DNA from: Bacillota bacterium
GTDB lineage: Bacteria > Bacillota > Clostridia > Peptostreptococcales > Anaerovoracaceae
Length of the DNA stretch: 7,500 nucleotides
Direction of reading: 5' to 3'
Assembly (NCBI GenBank): GCA_017515765.1
Contig: JAFWFF010000058.1
Location: forward strand, 1-7,500
Part shown: one piece after another, positions 5,838 through 7,500 of the stretch
Layout: each line of letters opens with the position of its first letter
Position numbering within the stretch: position 1 is the first letter of the stretch
Made by a program: the position numbers and the translations under genes
Notes under the pieces: generated by a model
Seen by the model: only the letters and a program-made list of their open reading frames with translations
Database searches by the model: none
Told to the model about the DNA's origin: nothing

Positions 5838-7500
5838 ATGCTTACAGAAAGAGTTGCGAGAATGAGAGAGAAATGCCTGACCACCCGTCCGTCCATCACG
5901 GCCGAGAGACTGGTCCTGGCTACCGAAGCATATCAGAAATTCGCGGGTGACGCCGTACCTCTCTTCCGCGCCAAGGTGACGAACTACGTCATGGAGCGCA
6001 TGAGCACTTTGATCCTGGAAGACGAGCTGATCGTCGGGACCGCGACCAACAGATACAAGGGCGCGAACCTCTTCCCGGAGTTCCAGTCCAGCACCAAATT
6101 CTACCTGGCCGAGCTCGACGAGCTCTCCACCAGGACCAAAGACCCCTACGACATCAGCCCCGAAGACAAGAAGCTGATCCTCGAATACCTTCCCTACTGG
6201 GAGGGCAAGGCGATGCAGGACATCGCGAGGGACGCCCTTCCTAAGCACACCGTGGAGTGCATGGCTGACGACATCATCACCGTCGGCCTGACCAACGGCG
6301 TATCCGGAGAGACGACCTGCGACCACGAGAAGCTCCTGACCGTGGGACTTAAGGGATATATCGAGGAGTGCCGCGCCAACATCGAGAAGACCATGCCGAA
6401 GTGCCAGCTCGACGAGGAGAAGGTCAACTTCTGGCAGGCCTGCATCATCCAGAGCGAAGGCCTGATCACCTACGCCCACAGGATGGCTGAGGAGGCCGAG
6501 CGCCAGGCTGCAGAGTGCACCGACGAGAAGCGCAGGAAAGAGCTCCTTCAGATCGCGGAGAACTGCCGCGTGGTGCCGGAGAACCCGCCCCAGACCTTTA
6601 TGCAGGCGCTCCAGATGGTCTGGTTTGCGCACGTATACTTCCACATCGAAGTGTGCACCACCGCGAACGGCTTCGGAAGATTCGACCAGTATATGTGGCC
6701 GTACTACAAGAAGGACGTCATCGACGAGAAGAACATCACTAAGGAAGAGGCTCTCGAGATGCTGGAGTGCATGTACCTCAAGGCCTGCGAGGTGTTCGAG
6801 GTCAGAGACCGCTGGTACGCTACATCCTTCGCAGGATACCCGATGTGGGAGATCCTGGTCGTAGGCGGACAGACCCCAGAGGGTGAGGACGCGACGAACG
6901 AGCTTTCCTACGTCTGCCTCGAGGCAGCCAACCAGCTCAAGACCACCCAGCCCGTGATGGCGGTCAGAGTCTTTGACGGGACGCCGGAGGCTTTGATCAG
7001 GAAGGGCTGCGAGATGATCCAGGACGGCCAGGCCAACCCGGGATTCTTCAACGACTACGCCGCGATGAAGATGGCTCTCGGCAAGGGCTGCACCATCGAG
7101 GAAGCCAGAGACTGGACCATAGTCGGCTGCATCCAGCCCGGCCCCGGAGGCGGATCCACGGACGGATCGCCGGACGCCGGATACGTGAACATGGGAAAGA
7201 TGATCGAGTTCGTTCTGCATAACGGCGTCGACCCCGACACCGGGAAGCTCATGGGGCTTCAGACCGGAGATCCGCGCGAGTTCAAGGACATAGAGGAGTT
7301 CAAGGACGCCCTGAAGAAGCAGATCCTGCACCACTACAGGATGATCTGCGACGCCTACAACGTCATGCAGAGCATGCATCAGACCAGATACCCGGTGATC
7401 TTCGCCGGAATGCTGACCAAAGGCTGCGTCGAGAGCGGACGCTCGGTGCAGCACGGCGGAGCCAAATACTCGACTGCGGGCCTCTACATCACGGGCGCCG
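5838..7500 (+). CDS. Glycyl radical enzyme (PFL-like superfamily), unassigned subfamily, 3'-truncated by window edge
   Basis: Open for 554 codons with no stop, so it continues past the window; family members are about 780-850 aa. GAGGAG at 5825-5830 is 7 nt before the ATG. The protein follows the PFL-like domain of GRE eliminases and decarboxylases throughout: RPSITAERLVLATEAYQKF near the N-terminus, ELIVGTATNRYKGANLFPE, PQTFMQALQMVWFAHVYFH, GRFDQY (280-285), ILVVGGQTPEGEDATNELSY, and the GGAKY motif (540-544) that precedes the barrel's later half. The thiyl-radical cysteine is best placed at Cys431 in VGCIQPGPGG (codon 7128-7130), close to Cys434 of hydroxyproline dehydratase HypD. It is not PFL itself, which has a Cys-Cys pair. 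The residue two after Cys is Gln433, where dehydratases and lyases have a catalytic Glu. The C-terminal glycyl-radical loop is not in view, and the radical-SAM activase that such enzymes need would be expected downstream. Soluble, cytoplasmic and oxygen-sensitive by family knowledge. Substrate unknown; probably induced through the divergent AraC gene. Confidence 0.93.
   Translation, partial: MLTERVARMREKCLTTRPSITAERLVLATEAYQKFAGDAVPLFRAKVTNYVMERMSTLILEDELIVGTATNRYKGANLFPEFQSSTKFYLAELDELSTRTKDPYDISPEDKKLILEYLPYWEGKAMQDIARDALPKHTVECMADDIITVGLTNGVSGETTCDHEKLLTVGLKGYIEECRANIEKTMPKCQLDEEKVNFWQACIIQSEGLITYAHRMAEEAERQAAECTDEKRRKELLQIAENCRVVPENPPQTFMQALQMVWFAHVYFHIEVCTTANGFGRFDQYMWPYYKKDVIDEKNITKEEALEMLECMYLKACEVFEVRDRWYATSFAGYPMWEILVVGGQTPEGEDATNELSYVCLEAANQLKTTQPVMAVRVFDGTPEALIRKGCEMIQDGQANPGFFNDYAAMKMALGKGCTIEEARDWTIVGCIQPGPGGGSTDGSPDAGYVNMGKMIEFVLHNGVDPDTGKLMGLQTGDPREFKDIEEFKDALKKQILHHYRMICDAYNVMQSMHQTRYPVIFAGMLTKGCVESGRSVQHGGAKYSTAGLYITGA

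Noticed and set aside
7422..7433. GCVE at GRE residues 529-532 as the thiyl-cysteine motif
   Set aside because: It precedes GGAKY by 8 residues, as the non-catalytic DCIEKG helix does before GGARY in HypD. The catalytic cysteine aligns with the earlier VGCIQP at 429-434.
5535..7454. Long minus-strand open frame (639 codons) opposite the GRE
   Set aside because: Its translation is low-complexity (Leu/Val/Asp/His-rich) with no recognisable motif. It is the mirror of a strongly conserved GRE reading frame and also overlaps the start of the AraC gene.
1..7500. tRNA or rRNA genes, CRISPR arrays, insertion sequences, attachment sites
   Set aside because: No cloverleaf-like or rRNA sequence, regular repeat-spacer pattern, transposase or terminal repeats were seen on either strand. 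Genes and short control regions account for almost all of the window.

Overview
The window looks like part of the chromosome of a GC-rich (by eye well above 50 % in coding DNA), anaerobic, fermentative bacterium, most likely a clostridial Bacillota from a gut or rumen-type habitat. The reasons are an oxygen-sensitive glycyl radical enzyme (GRE), a YfcC/DcuC-type carrier, an AraC regulator fused to a GH39-like domain (a fusion known mainly from Clostridia), strong AGGAGG-type ribosome binding sites, and short housekeeping genes packed close together. Taxonomy is inference; no marker gene settles it.

Layout. (1) 1-1005: most of prfB (release factor 2), with its N-terminus and any programmed frameshift outside the window. 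(2) 1025-2116: a divergent phosphoglucose-isomerase-like protein, 19 bp downstream and probably co-transcribed. It keeps the double SIS-like architecture but appears to lack the usual catalytic residues and the C-terminal end. (3) 2117-2324: a rho-independent terminator, then an AT-rich stretch and two GC-rich hairpins leading into the next gene. (4) 2325-3728: a YfcC-family membrane carrier. (5) 3729-3834: a strong hairpin terminator between convergent genes. (6) 3835-5631 (minus): an AraC-family regulator of 598 aa whose C-terminal third resembles GH39 proteins, with most of the TIM barrel gone. (7) 5632-5837: a divergent control region with a sigma-70-like promoter for the GRE, a 21-bp-spaced direct repeat just upstream of its -35 box, and an inverted repeat spanning the -10 and start site. 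(8) 5838-7500: the first 554 residues of a GRE, open at the window edge, so its glycyl-radical loop and any activating enzyme lie outside.

How the genes fit together. Transporter, ligand-sensing regulator and divergent GRE form a plausible substrate-inducible catabolic module: the carrier imports an organic acid or amino-acid-like compound, the AraC protein senses it, and the GRE opens or cleaves it by radical chemistry. The substrate is unknown. The most notable point is that the thiyl-cysteine motif of the GRE reads GCIQP rather than the GCxEP of known eliminases and decarboxylases, so the usual general-base glutamate is a glutamine. With the carrier and eroded regulator next to it, this is the best candidate here for an undescribed system.
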